This document shows, piece by piece, positions 55,213 through 63,300 of a stretch of 64,000 nt of DNA. The stretch is from Nostoc sp. FACHB-110. GTDB taxonomy: Bacteria > Cyanobacteriota > Cyanobacteriia > Cyanobacteriales > Nostocaceae. Made by a program: the position numbers and the translations under genes. How positions within the stretch are numbered: position 1 is the first letter of the stretch; each line of letters starts with the position of its first letter. The stretch is taken from contig NZ_JACJRU010000001.1 of the NCBI RefSeq assembly GCF_014697425.1, positions 124,001 through 188,000 on the forward strand. Reading direction: 5' to 3'. The notes below the pieces were generated by a model. The model was not told where the DNA came from, ran no database searches, and saw only the letters and a list, made by a program, of their open reading frames with translations.

Positions 55213-55752
55213 TTAAGCCCACCAAGGTTCTTCGCCGGTACGGAAGTCGGTTTCAGTCCAGGGTGTGAGAACAATCTTGTCGTTTTCGGTTTTGGCGTGG
55301 CTTAAAGCCAAAGAACGTGGTGCAGGGCCTCGAACTACTTTACCAGTTGCATCGTATTGAGAACCGTGGCAAGGGCATTTAAATTTGTTTTCCGCAGCGT
55401 TCCAAGGAACAACACAACCCAAGTGGGTGCAAACAGCGTTAATACCGTAATCGGTGATTGCTTCTTTGCTTTCGACCACAATGTAGGTGGGGTCGCCCTT
55501 CAATCCTTGGACGAGGGTGCGATCGCCTACGTTATGGCTCTCTAGAAACTGACTAACGCTCACATCGTTGCCTAGGCTGTCTTTTGCTGTTGCGCCACCA
55601 CCAGCACCACCAGTAGCTGGAGGAATAAAGTAGTTAACAACGGGATACAATGCACCCAGAGCTACTCCAGTGACAGTCCCAAAGGTGAGCAGGTTCATGA
55701 ATTGACGACGGCCCATATCTGGCACGTCTGCTGATTCCGAAAATTGAGCCAT
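55213..55752 (-). CDS. petC: Cytochrome b6f Rieske iron-sulphur protein
   Basis: 179 residues. The N-terminus carries a twin-arginine GRRQFM and a hydrophobic helix (about 18-40), which serves as uncleaved Tat signal and anchor. The hinge is Gly/Ala-rich. The [2Fe-2S] ligands are C108 and H110 in CTHLGC and C126 and H129 in CPCHGS, with C113 and C128 forming the disulphide. It passes electrons from plastoquinol to cytochrome f. First gene of the petC-petA pair; divergent from the DUF3067 gene. Confidence 0.98.
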   Translation of the reverse strand: MAQFSESADVPDMGRRQFMNLLTFGTVTGVALGALYPVVNYFIPPATGGAGGGATAKDSLGNDVSVSQFLESHNVGDRTLVQGLKGDPTYIVVESKEAITDYGINAVCTHLGCVVPWNAAENKFKCPCHGSQYDATGKVVRGPAPRSLALSHAKTENDKIVLTPWTETDFRTGEEPWWA

Positions 55753-55981
55753 ATCCTACGCGCTCGCTCTTTGTATATTTTGTCTAAGCATTTTGACAAG
55801 AGTACTAATACTTGAGTAACTCTTGTCTGGGTCGAAATGCTAACTAACGATGCTAAACTTCTTTGTTGCAAGATACTTTTAGCAGCTTTTCTGTTAGCAT
55901 TACATTTCTTTATATCCTTATCATACTTGAGTTACGGAACTTAACATCATAACTAAATGTAAAATCTAATTGAGAGAAGCT
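55753..55981. promoter_or_regulatory. petC / DUF3067 divergent promoter region
   Basis: 229 bp. ACAAGAGTACTAATACTTGAGTAACTCTTGT (55796-55826, given by position) contains ACAAGAGT and ACTCTTGT as an inverted repeat around AATACTTG. TTTTGACAAG lies just before it, on the side next to petC. It could be a regulator site for petC; no factor is assigned. Confidence 0.45.
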
Positions 55982-56290
55982 ATGACAGGAAAGGAATTAC
56001 ACCAACTGTTGCTGGATAAGTGGGGACATTCTTATGATGTCCAGTTTCGCCGTACTCAAGGCAAGATATTTCTGCAAGTGATGTGGAAATATCTTGAGCA
56101 AGCTTCTTTTCCCTTAACAGAGGCAGAGTACCAAGAGCATCTTGATACCATCGCTAATTATCTTAATGCTTTAGGTGGTACAGCACAGGTAAAAAATTTT
56201 ATCGCTCAAACACGCGATCGCCCACGGCTGGGTAAAGCTGTTAGTATTCCCCTAGATTTGGGGGAACGCGCTTCGGAATGGATAGTATAA
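55982..56290 (+). CDS. DUF3067 protein
   Basis: 102 residues from ATG 55982 (MTGKELHQLLLDKWG); the earlier TTG frame start is not needed. It matches the cyanobacterial/plastid DUF3067 family: SYDVQFRRTQGKIFLQVMW, LTEAEYQEHLDTIANYLN and GKAVSIPLDLGER. Soluble, mixed alpha/beta. Its gene often neighbours petC in cyanobacteria, hinting at a role in b6f or Rieske assembly, unproven. Divergent from petC here. Confidence 0.9.
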   Translation: MTGKELHQLLLDKWGHSYDVQFRRTQGKIFLQVMWKYLEQASFPLTEAEYQEHLDTIANYLNALGGTAQVKNFIAQTRDRPRLGKAVSIPLDLGERASEWIV

Positions 56291-56529
56291 ATAAAGGCAG
56301 GAGGCAGAATAATTTTAGATTTTTGATTTTGAATTTTCGATTGGTTGATTAAAAATCTAAACCTGCTCTTACTGATACTTATTAATTAGTCATTGTTCTA
56401 AATTGAACTATAAAATTCTTGAGCCTATAAGCAATTTCTATCTGGCTGCATTAGGGCTACTTTGCCATCATTTAAAACTACACCCACAGCAGACAACAGG
56501 GTTAAAAGCTCACTATCAGTGATGTTTTT

Positions 56530-57324
56530 CTATTTACCTGTGAGTTTAACTAACCCAATTCCACCCATATAAAGCCCTAAAACAGCACCTGCTAACAAAG
56601 CTTGGGTTAAAGGGTCAGTAGAAGGTGTCAGCACAGCACCTAAAATTACGGCTGCCATAATTACATAACGCCAACCAGACAGCATTCTTTCAGAAGAAAC
56701 AATGCCTAAATTGCCTAGCAATAATTGAATAATCGGAATTTGAAAAGCTAAACCAGTACTAAATAACAGCAGCAATACAAATTCAAAATATTTATCAATT
56801 GACCAGATTTGTTCGACTACATCCGCACCATAGCTAATGAAAAATCTCAACGCTGCGGGGATGAGAAGTAAATAGGCAAATACTAAACCGCCAGCAAATA
56901 ATACACTCGACCCCAAAACTATTGGCCCCAGTAGGCGACGTTCGCGGCGTGTCAGACCTGGGAGAACAAACTGAATAATTTGATAAAGAATAAAAGGGCT
57001 AGAAAGAACTAAGCCACTGTAGCCAGCAACTTTCAAGGAGACAAAGAAATATTCTCCTGGTGCAAGCTGGAGAAATTTTACCCCGGCTGCTGGCACTTCT
57101 AGTAATTGCACAATCGGCTTGACAGCAACAAAACAGCCGATAACAAATATTACTACAGCTATTAAGGAATAAAAAATCCGTTGTCGTAACTCTTCTAGGT
57201 GGTCGAACAGGGACATTTCGACTTCACCAGGCAACTCATCAAGAGGATCGTTCTCAGAGTTGCCTTGTCCTTCTAGGTCGATATCAGGATTGATGATAGT
57301 GTCAGCTTCGGATGAAGGAGTCAT
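56530..57324 (-). CDS. tatC: Sec-independent protein translocase TatC
   Basis: 264 residues from ATG 57324; the longer frame adds 24 residues without support. After an acidic head (1-45) the family motif [14 protein letters not shown] appears with the Glu of the signal-binding site. Six membrane helices follow, with the conserved loop [22 protein letters not shown]. TatC is the receptor of the twin-arginine translocase in the thylakoid or plasma membrane. The petC product just upstream is a Tat client. The C-terminus [12 protein letters not shown] is normal length. Confidence 0.97.
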   Translation of the reverse strand: MTPSSEADTIINPDIDLEGQGNSENDPLDELPGEVEMSLFDHLEELRQRIFYSLIAVVIFVIGCFVAVKPIVQLLEVPAAGVKFLQLAPGEYFFVSLKVAGYSGLVLSSPFILYQIIQFVLPGLTRRERRLLGPIVLGSSVLFAGGLVFAYLLLIPAALRFFISYGADVVEQIWSIDKYFEFVLLLLFSTGLAFQIPIIQLLLGNLGIVSSERMLSGWRYVIMAAVILGAVLTPSTDPLTQALLAGAVLGLYMGGIGLVKLTGK

Positions 57325-57442
57325 GAGTATGCTATTAGGTAGGCAACATTTGTTAACTATTCTATTACCTAAAAACAACAAGAATGCTCCCGCCAAACTA
57401 CGTTGTGGCGGTGAGATGAATTGTTGGCTAAAAGCGAAACAC

Positions 57443-57481
57443 CCCTTGCCTTGTCAAACCTGCGGTTTGACAAGGCAAGGG
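57443..57481. repeat. 18-bp perfect palindrome with 3-nt loop
   Basis: CCCTTGCCTTGTCAAACC (57443-57460), loop TGC, GGTTTGACAAGGCAAGGG (57464-57481). It would form a very stable hairpin. It is followed at once by an 11-bp inverted repeat, GGGCGGGTTTA (57488-57498) and TAAACCCGCCC (57531-57541). Probably part of a small repeat element in the upstream region of tatC. Confidence 0.85.
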
Positions 57482-57626
57482 ATGTAGGGGCGGGTTTATT
57501 TGGATCATCGTACAAAAGCGAGAATATTGGTAAACCCGCCCGTACTTTTAGCAATAGTCGTGATATCTTTACGTCAGTAAGTTTGATGTAAAGATGCTGG
57601 TATTAGAGAAAACCCAAAGAGTGATC

Positions 57627-57676
57627 TTTGGAATCTCCCGCTACACCCGCAAGGGTGTAGCGGCGAGAGGATGTCA
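57627..57676 (+). mobile_element. Solo right-end remnant resembling an IS200/IS605-type element
   Basis: GGAATCTCCCGCTACACCCG, a GCAA loop and GGGTGTAGCG form a 10-bp hairpin (57639-57648 with 57653-57662), followed by AGAGGATGTCAA. A sequence GAATCTCCC-hairpin-GGATGTCAA is what I recall at the 3' end of cyanobacterial tnpB/iscB-bearing IS200/IS605 elements, where it also forms the guide-RNA scaffold. No tnpB or tnpA frame is present. It is either a decayed element or a non-autonomous one. Confidence 0.55.
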
Positions 57677-57856
57677 ACCTCCTGCCAAAGCTACATAATA
57701 TCGTTGCGTAAGTTCTACCTCAAAAACTAACTAGCGAAATCCCGTTTATTTCTAATTGCGGATTTTTTTCCGGTTTTTTTGTGCTAGTGCTAGGATCAGT
57801 TAGTGGGATGTCATCTTGTGAGTCATGTCCATCTGATTATCGACATATAGATCAAG

Positions 57857-57963
57857 CTTACGCAGTACAACAACAATCAAGGGTTTAGGGGTGTAAGGGT
57901 GTATGCGAGCAAAATCTTGATTCCCTTACAGCCAATTTCAATAAACTAGCCTTTGTGCGTAAG
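57857..57963. repeat. CTTACGCA...TGCGTAAG MITE-like element
   Basis: CTTACGCA (57857-57864) and TGCGTAAG (57956-57963) are perfect inverted ends. They resemble the ends of the 1900-1990 element. Inside, AATCAAG and CTTGATT form a second pair. A single end, TTGCGTAAGTTCT, lies at about 57703-57715. Non-coding. Confidence 0.55.
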
Positions 57964-58133
57964 TTCTAAATAGATATCAGGATGGAACAGATATTTTAGA
58001 AATTACGTCTCTGCGGACAGTAGCATTGCATAAATTGATACAAAATCAATCGACAATGCTCAGTTTAGAAACTCCGATTCATCAAGGTGGCATCTAAAAG
58101 ATAGCGATATCGGTATTGTTCGCTGAGGTTTGT

Positions 58134-58352
58134 ATGCATAGGATAATGTGCATTGGACTGATAGCATTACCTGTTTATCTGTACGATGCAAAACCCAGTC
58201 TAGCGAGTTGTGGTAATTTACCTATTATCACTGCTACTTTTATCAACCAAAATCAGAGTATTACTACTCAGACAAATTTAGCACCGTGGCAAATCTCTTC
58301 TAGGGAGGATCAAACAGGAGATTGTGTCCGACACGGTAACTGTAGGGGTTAG
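58134..58352 (+). CDS. Possible small exported hypothetical protein
   Basis: 72 residues from ATG 58134, with GAGG 8 nt upstream. The N-terminus MHRIMCIGLIALPVYLYDA, then KPSLASC, looks like a signal peptide. The mature part is short and ends with two Cys (GDCVRHGNCRG). No family is recognised. It is surrounded by repeat-rich DNA, and codon use gives no strong support, so it may not be a gene. Confidence 0.35.
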   Translation: MHRIMCIGLIALPVYLYDAKPSLASCGNLPIITATFINQNQSITTQTNLAPWQISSREDQTGDCVRHGNCRG

Positions 58353-58986
58353 TCGGCAATATTTGGTGTTTGAGTTGCATAATTTTTGTAGTGTTGAGTC
58401 AACTCAGTTCAGAGTTTCTGTGTGGTACAGTTTTTACTTTGTTCTGTCAACTCAACACTTTTTATATGTAAAATTGATTAATTTTTATTTGGGTAAAAAA
58501 TATAGCAAGCAAATTTAATTTCCCAACTTATTCGTTAAGCAAGGGAATCAGCAACAGGTAAAAGATTTGTTTGGCTTTGATTTAAGAACGTTAGACAAAT
58601 ATAGGATTCAGACTTAATTTTTTAAAATACACGTAGTAGGATGTGTTAACGTGATGCGTAATACATCTACCGAAAGCTTTTGACACGTTACCGCTTACGC
58701 CTAACAAACCCTACATATACTGAGATTTTTTCAAAAATTAAATATTGTTCTTAATATATTCATTTTTTTAAATAAAATAAATAGGATTGTGATTCTTTTG
58801 CAGATAAAAAATGTCAAGCCTACTATGTGATATCAAACTTCTGGATAAAATGGTTTCCAGAAAACTGCTAATTTAGTTAATATTTGGCAATGGCTTTCGG
58901 GAATAAACGCATAAATTAATCAAAAGAAATATATTCATTTAGCAGGTTGCACTATCCCTATTGTTTACAGAGTGAATTAGATAGTT
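58353..58986. other. Gene-free region upstream of the ATPase-STAND module
   Basis: 634 bp. TGTTGAGTCAACTCAGTTC and GTTCTGTCAACTCAACAC (about 58392-58459) form an inverted pair. A repeat element lies at 58636-58714: GTAGGATGTGTTAACG against CGCCTAACAAACCCTAC, the widespread 'gtagggtgcgtta' type. The rest is AT-rich. No gene is supported. Confidence 0.5.
58636..58714. repeat. GTAGG...CCTAC dispersed repeat
   Basis: Imperfect inverted ends (58636-58651 and 58698-58714) around TGATGCGTAATACATCTACC. It is a common short element in cyanobacterial spacers, non-coding. Confidence 0.55.
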
Positions 58987-60321
58987 ATGCCTTTAGATTT
59001 AGAAAGATTTTATCAGGCTTGTAATCCGAGTAGACCTTTGGTGATGGGAGATGCTAGCGATCGCCGCTATTATATCGATTTTGCGGCGGTGCGGGGTGGC
59101 AAAATCATCGAGGCTTTGCTGCGAACCATTACCCGCATTTCTCCAGAAACACCGACTTGTCAGTTGTTTACTGGACATTTGGGTTGTGGAAAATCGACAG
59201 AATTATTGCGCTTAAAAGCGGAATTAGAAGAGCAAAAATTTCATGTGGTTTATTTTGAGTCTACCCATGTCTTAGAAATGGCCGATGTAGACATCACAGA
59301 TATTTTACTTGCGATCGCCGGACAAGTTAGCGAAAGTCTCGAAGCCAAAAAAATTCGGCTCAAGCCGAGTTACTTCGCCAAATTATTCACTGAAGTTGTT
59401 GATTTCCTGCAAACACCCATCGACTTGGGCGTAGAAGCAGAATTATCTGTGGGGATAGCGAAAATTACCGCCAAAACTAAAGAAAGTCCCCAACTGCGGC
59501 GACGCTTAAGAGATTATCTCGAACCGCGTACCCAAAATATTTTGCAGTCCATTAATAAAGAACTCCTAGAACGCGCCACCAAGGAACTGAAAAATCAAGG
59601 GAAAAAAGGTTTAGTAGTAATTGTTGATAACTTAGATAGGGTAGCGATTCGGCCTTTACCTTCGGGGCGATCGCTGCCAGAATATTTATTTATTGAGCGT
59701 GGCGAACAATTACGGAAAATAGATTGTCATTTAGTTTACACTATACCGTTATCGTTAATTTTCTCTAACGATAGCGCCGAGCTTCAGCATCGGTTGGGTG
59801 GTGGGGTTGCGCCCAAAGTTTTACCGATGATACCTGTGCGGTTGCGTTCTGGAGAAATATTCAACCAAGGGCTATCACTGATGCGCCAAATGGTGTTAGC
59901 TAGAGCCTTTCCTGACATTGAACCGAGCGATCGCTTAAGCTTAGTTACAGAGATATTTGATAACCTAGAAACTCTAGATCGATTGTGTTTAATTAGTGGT
60001 GGTCATGTCCGAGACTTACTAGGGCTGTTGTTCGACTGCTTGAGAGAACAAGACCCGCCTTTTGAGCGCGACTGCGTTGAATTAGTGATTCAACGTCAAC
60101 GAGACTACCGCGCCCACGCCATCGACCAAGATGAATGGGAATTAATTTTTCAGGTGGTAGAACAGCAAAGAGTCGGTGGCGACATCGCCTATCACGCTCT
60201 TTTACGCAGTTTATTCGTCTTTGAATATCGTGACCATCGAGGTGCTTGGTTTGCTGTCAACCCAGTTATCGCAGAGACCCAAAAATTTAAATCATGGTTG
60301 AACACACACAAGCAGACATAA
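58987..60321 (+). CDS. AAA-like P-loop ATPase paired with a STAND protein
   Basis: 444 residues, cytoplasmic. A Walker A LFTGHLGCGKSTELLRL lies near residue 62-78 and a Walker B GLVVIVDNLDRV near residue 210. An Arg-rich RLRSGEIFNQG and a winged-helix-like C-terminus follow, with GGHVRDLLGLLFDCL, a sensor-like helix. It belongs to the broad AAA/KAP-like ATPase group, but I cannot name a subfamily. Its last 28 nt overlap the start of the giant STAND gene, so the two products are likely made together and interact. ATG at 58987; upstream 600 bp is gene-free. Confidence 0.88.
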   Translation: MPLDLERFYQACNPSRPLVMGDASDRRYYIDFAAVRGGKIIEALLRTITRISPETPTCQLFTGHLGCGKSTELLRLKAELEEQKFHVVYFESTHVLEMADVDITDILLAIAGQVSESLEAKKIRLKPSYFAKLFTEVVDFLQTPIDLGVEAELSVGIAKITAKTKESPQLRRRLRDYLEPRTQNILQSINKELLERATKELKNQGKKGLVVIVDNLDRVAIRPLPSGRSLPEYLFIERGEQLRKIDCHLVYTIPLSLIFSNDSAELQHRLGGGVAPKVLPMIPVRLRSGEIFNQGLSLMRQMVLARAFPDIEPSDRLSLVTEIFDNLETLDRLCLISGGHVRDLLGLLFDCLREQDPPFERDCVELVIQRQRDYRAHAIDQDEWELIFQVVEQQRVGGDIAYHALLRSLFVFEYRDHRGAWFAVNPVIAETQKFKSWLNTHKQT

Positions 60322-63300
60322 AATCAGCCAACGAAAGGGCGTTGCGGAGTTTAAGCAGAGCGATTTCTCTGTCGCGGGGTCAATTCTCTGTAGTTTTGGT
60401 GTGTTGCAACTATCGCATCTTGCAAGAGAACATCTTACAGCAATTAGAACTTCTTTTACCAGGCTCAACCAAAAAACTAGTTATACCCCACAGTGCCAGA
60501 AGTCTCTACAGCACAATTCATATTCAATTGCGAAGCGATGAAGAACAACCATCGGCGTTGAATATTTTGGGTTTAGAGTCAGTAGAACGCATTGATGATT
60601 TACTCAGTTCGATCAACCAAATTCGGGATGAATTTCCTAAACGTCACTCATTCCCGATGATTTTTTGGGTGAATGATGAGGTGTTGCAAAAAGTTGTGCG
60701 GTTAGCCCCAGATTTTGCCAGTTGGGCGGCGACACCAATTCGTTTTGAAATGACGACGACTCAATTACAAGATTTTTTGCTTCAAGAAACAGACTCGCTA
60801 TTTGCGACTGTTTTACCTACCCAACATCAAGATAACCAAGGCACAGAACAATATTCTACTTTAGAGCAAATCTGGGAACATAACGATGAGTTACACTTTG
60901 CCATTCAAGAGTTACGTCATCGGGGAATTACCTTAGAACCAGAGTTATATGCGAGTTTAGAATTTGTTTTTGGCTTAGATAACTATGTTAGCGATCGCAT
61001 TCAACGGGCATTAAATCATTTTCAACAAAGTTTGGCTGTTTGGCAACAATTAGCATTAGAAAATCATGGCGATTTTCACCAAACTATTCCTAATACCTGG
61101 AATACGGAATTAGATATCCTAAGTAATCATACTTCGCCTTTAGTGCGGCAAGGAGTCTTACTTTATTATTTAGGCTTATGTTATTCTCGCCTTGCCGAGC
61201 AGAATCAAACAGAAAATCGCCGTCATTGGGACAGTGCAAAATCGTATTTACAACAATCATGTAATGTTTTGCAATTGGCACAAAGACCCGATATAGTTGC
61301 CGAATTTATTAGTCAATGGGCAGAAGTTTTAGAACATCTGCAAGAATGGGAAGAATTGCAAACTGTAGCCCAAAAATCTTTAGAACTGCATCAAATTTAT
61401 GGTAGTCAAATTCAACTAGCTTGTGATTATGGTTTTTTAGCCCAAGTTGCTTTGCAGCAGTCGCGCTGGATGCAGGCGAGTATTTTAGCCCATGTCTCGT
61501 TATTAAAATTAGGAGAAGCCCAAAGACAGAGTGCTTCTCATCAATATTTATTTCCCTTATTGTTGGCACAAATTTATTATTTAGTTTTAGCCGAAGCCCA
61601 ACAAAGTTTAGGCGACCATCAAGTTGCTAATGAATATTTAGATAAAGCAGCCAAAGCACTCCCCAATGCCTTAGAAAATAGCACCCATCAATATAATGCC
61701 CATCGTTATATTCGCTTATTACGGACGCTGCGATCGCTTTACTTTGAGGCTGGGCGTTATCTAGAAGCTTACACTATCAGGCAAAAACGGCGTTCTGTTG
61801 AGCAACAGTATGGCTTTCGCGCTTTTATTGGGGCGGGACGCTTACAACCCCAACGCCAAGTTACCAACCCCGCTTTGATGTCACCTTCAGGCACTAGCAG
61901 CGTCGCTTTAGAAATTGCGGCTTCTGGTAGAGAAGGCGATATTAATAACTTAATTGGCAAAATTAGCCGCTCTGACCAAAAATTAATGATCATTCATGGT
62001 CAGTCTGGTGTGGGTAAAAGTTCCACTGTCAGTGCCGGACTAGTACCCGCCTTACAAAATCGTACCGTAGGCGATCAAATTGCCGTGCCTGTGGTGATTC
62101 AAGTTTACACAGATTGGGTGCGAGAATTTGGCAAAGCTTTTACAGCCGCGATGTCACAAATTCAGGGAGAAGACACTTTAGAAGTACCCATAGCGGATAT
62201 CAAAATTCCCATCACGACTGCTGATATTTTGGCAAAATTAAATGAAAATGCCAATAAACATTTAATTACCGTTTTAATTTTTGACCAATTTGAAGAATTT
62301 TTCTTTACTTGTAGTCAACCAGGAGCAAGACAAAATTTTGATAGATTTTTGCGAGATTGTTTAAATATATCCTTTGTGAAAATAGTCTTTTCTATCCGCG
62401 AAGACTATTTACATCGATTATTAGAATTTAAAAATCTCGCTGCCTTAGAAGCAATTGATTATAATATCTTGGAGAAAAATATTCGTTATCAATTAAATAA
62501 TTTTTCCCCAGAATATACCAAAGCAATCATTCAAAAATTAACCGAGCGATCGCAGATGCATTTAGAGCCGGCATTAATCGATGCTTTGGTAGAAGATTTA
62601 TCAGCAGATTTAGGTGAAGTTAGGCCAATTGAATTACAAGTTGTCGGCGCACAATTACAAGATGAACGCATCAATACTTTAGCCCAATATCAACCCTATC
62701 GCCCCAACAAACTGATTGAGCGTTACATTAAAGAATTAATTAAAGACTGCGGCCCCGAAAATGAACGGGCAGCTTTACTAGTTTTATATTTACTTACAGA
62801 TGAAACAAATCAAAGACCGTTTAAAACTCGTGCCGAATTAGCTACAGAAATTTCGGAATTAGAAGATGCCGGGAAATTAGAATTAGTCTTAAATATCTTA
62901 GTCAGTTCTGGACTAGTAGTATTATTTCCTGATGTGCCAGAACGCTATCAATTAATTCATGATTATTTAGTTGATTTGATTCGTTACTTGCAAGAACAAG
63001 AATCAAGTTTACAAGCTAAACTCGATCAACTACGTCGCAAAGTTGATCAAAGTGAATTTGAAATTCAACGACTCAAAAGTGAACTCCGCCAAAAAAAGCA
63101 ACAAGCTAGACTCAGCGACAGTCCACCCACCCAAGGGTTAGATTTAGTCACCGAACTACGAGAACTCCGCAAGCGCGAAGAATTAAGTCAAATAGAAATT
63201 GAGCAATTAAAATCTGCACTTAAAGAAAAAGAATTAACAGCCCAACTCACAGCAACTAAAGAAAAGCAGCGCCTCAACGAAGCCAGATTAAATCGCTCTT

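Larger units (their letters stand above)
57325..58133. other. Repeat-rich gene-free region upstream of tatC
   Basis: 809 bp without a credible gene. It holds an 18-bp palindrome (57443-57481), a second inverted repeat (57488-57541), a solo transposon-like end (57627-57672) and a TTACGCA-type element (57857-57963), all annotated separately. ATCTTTAC/GTAAAGAT (about 57565-57593) is an additional hairpin. It looks like a hotspot for small elements. Confidence 0.6.

Noticed and set aside
58324..58518. 64-codon frame after the small exported protein
   Set aside because: Overlaps the other frame, has no ribosome site and is AT-rich spacer sequence.
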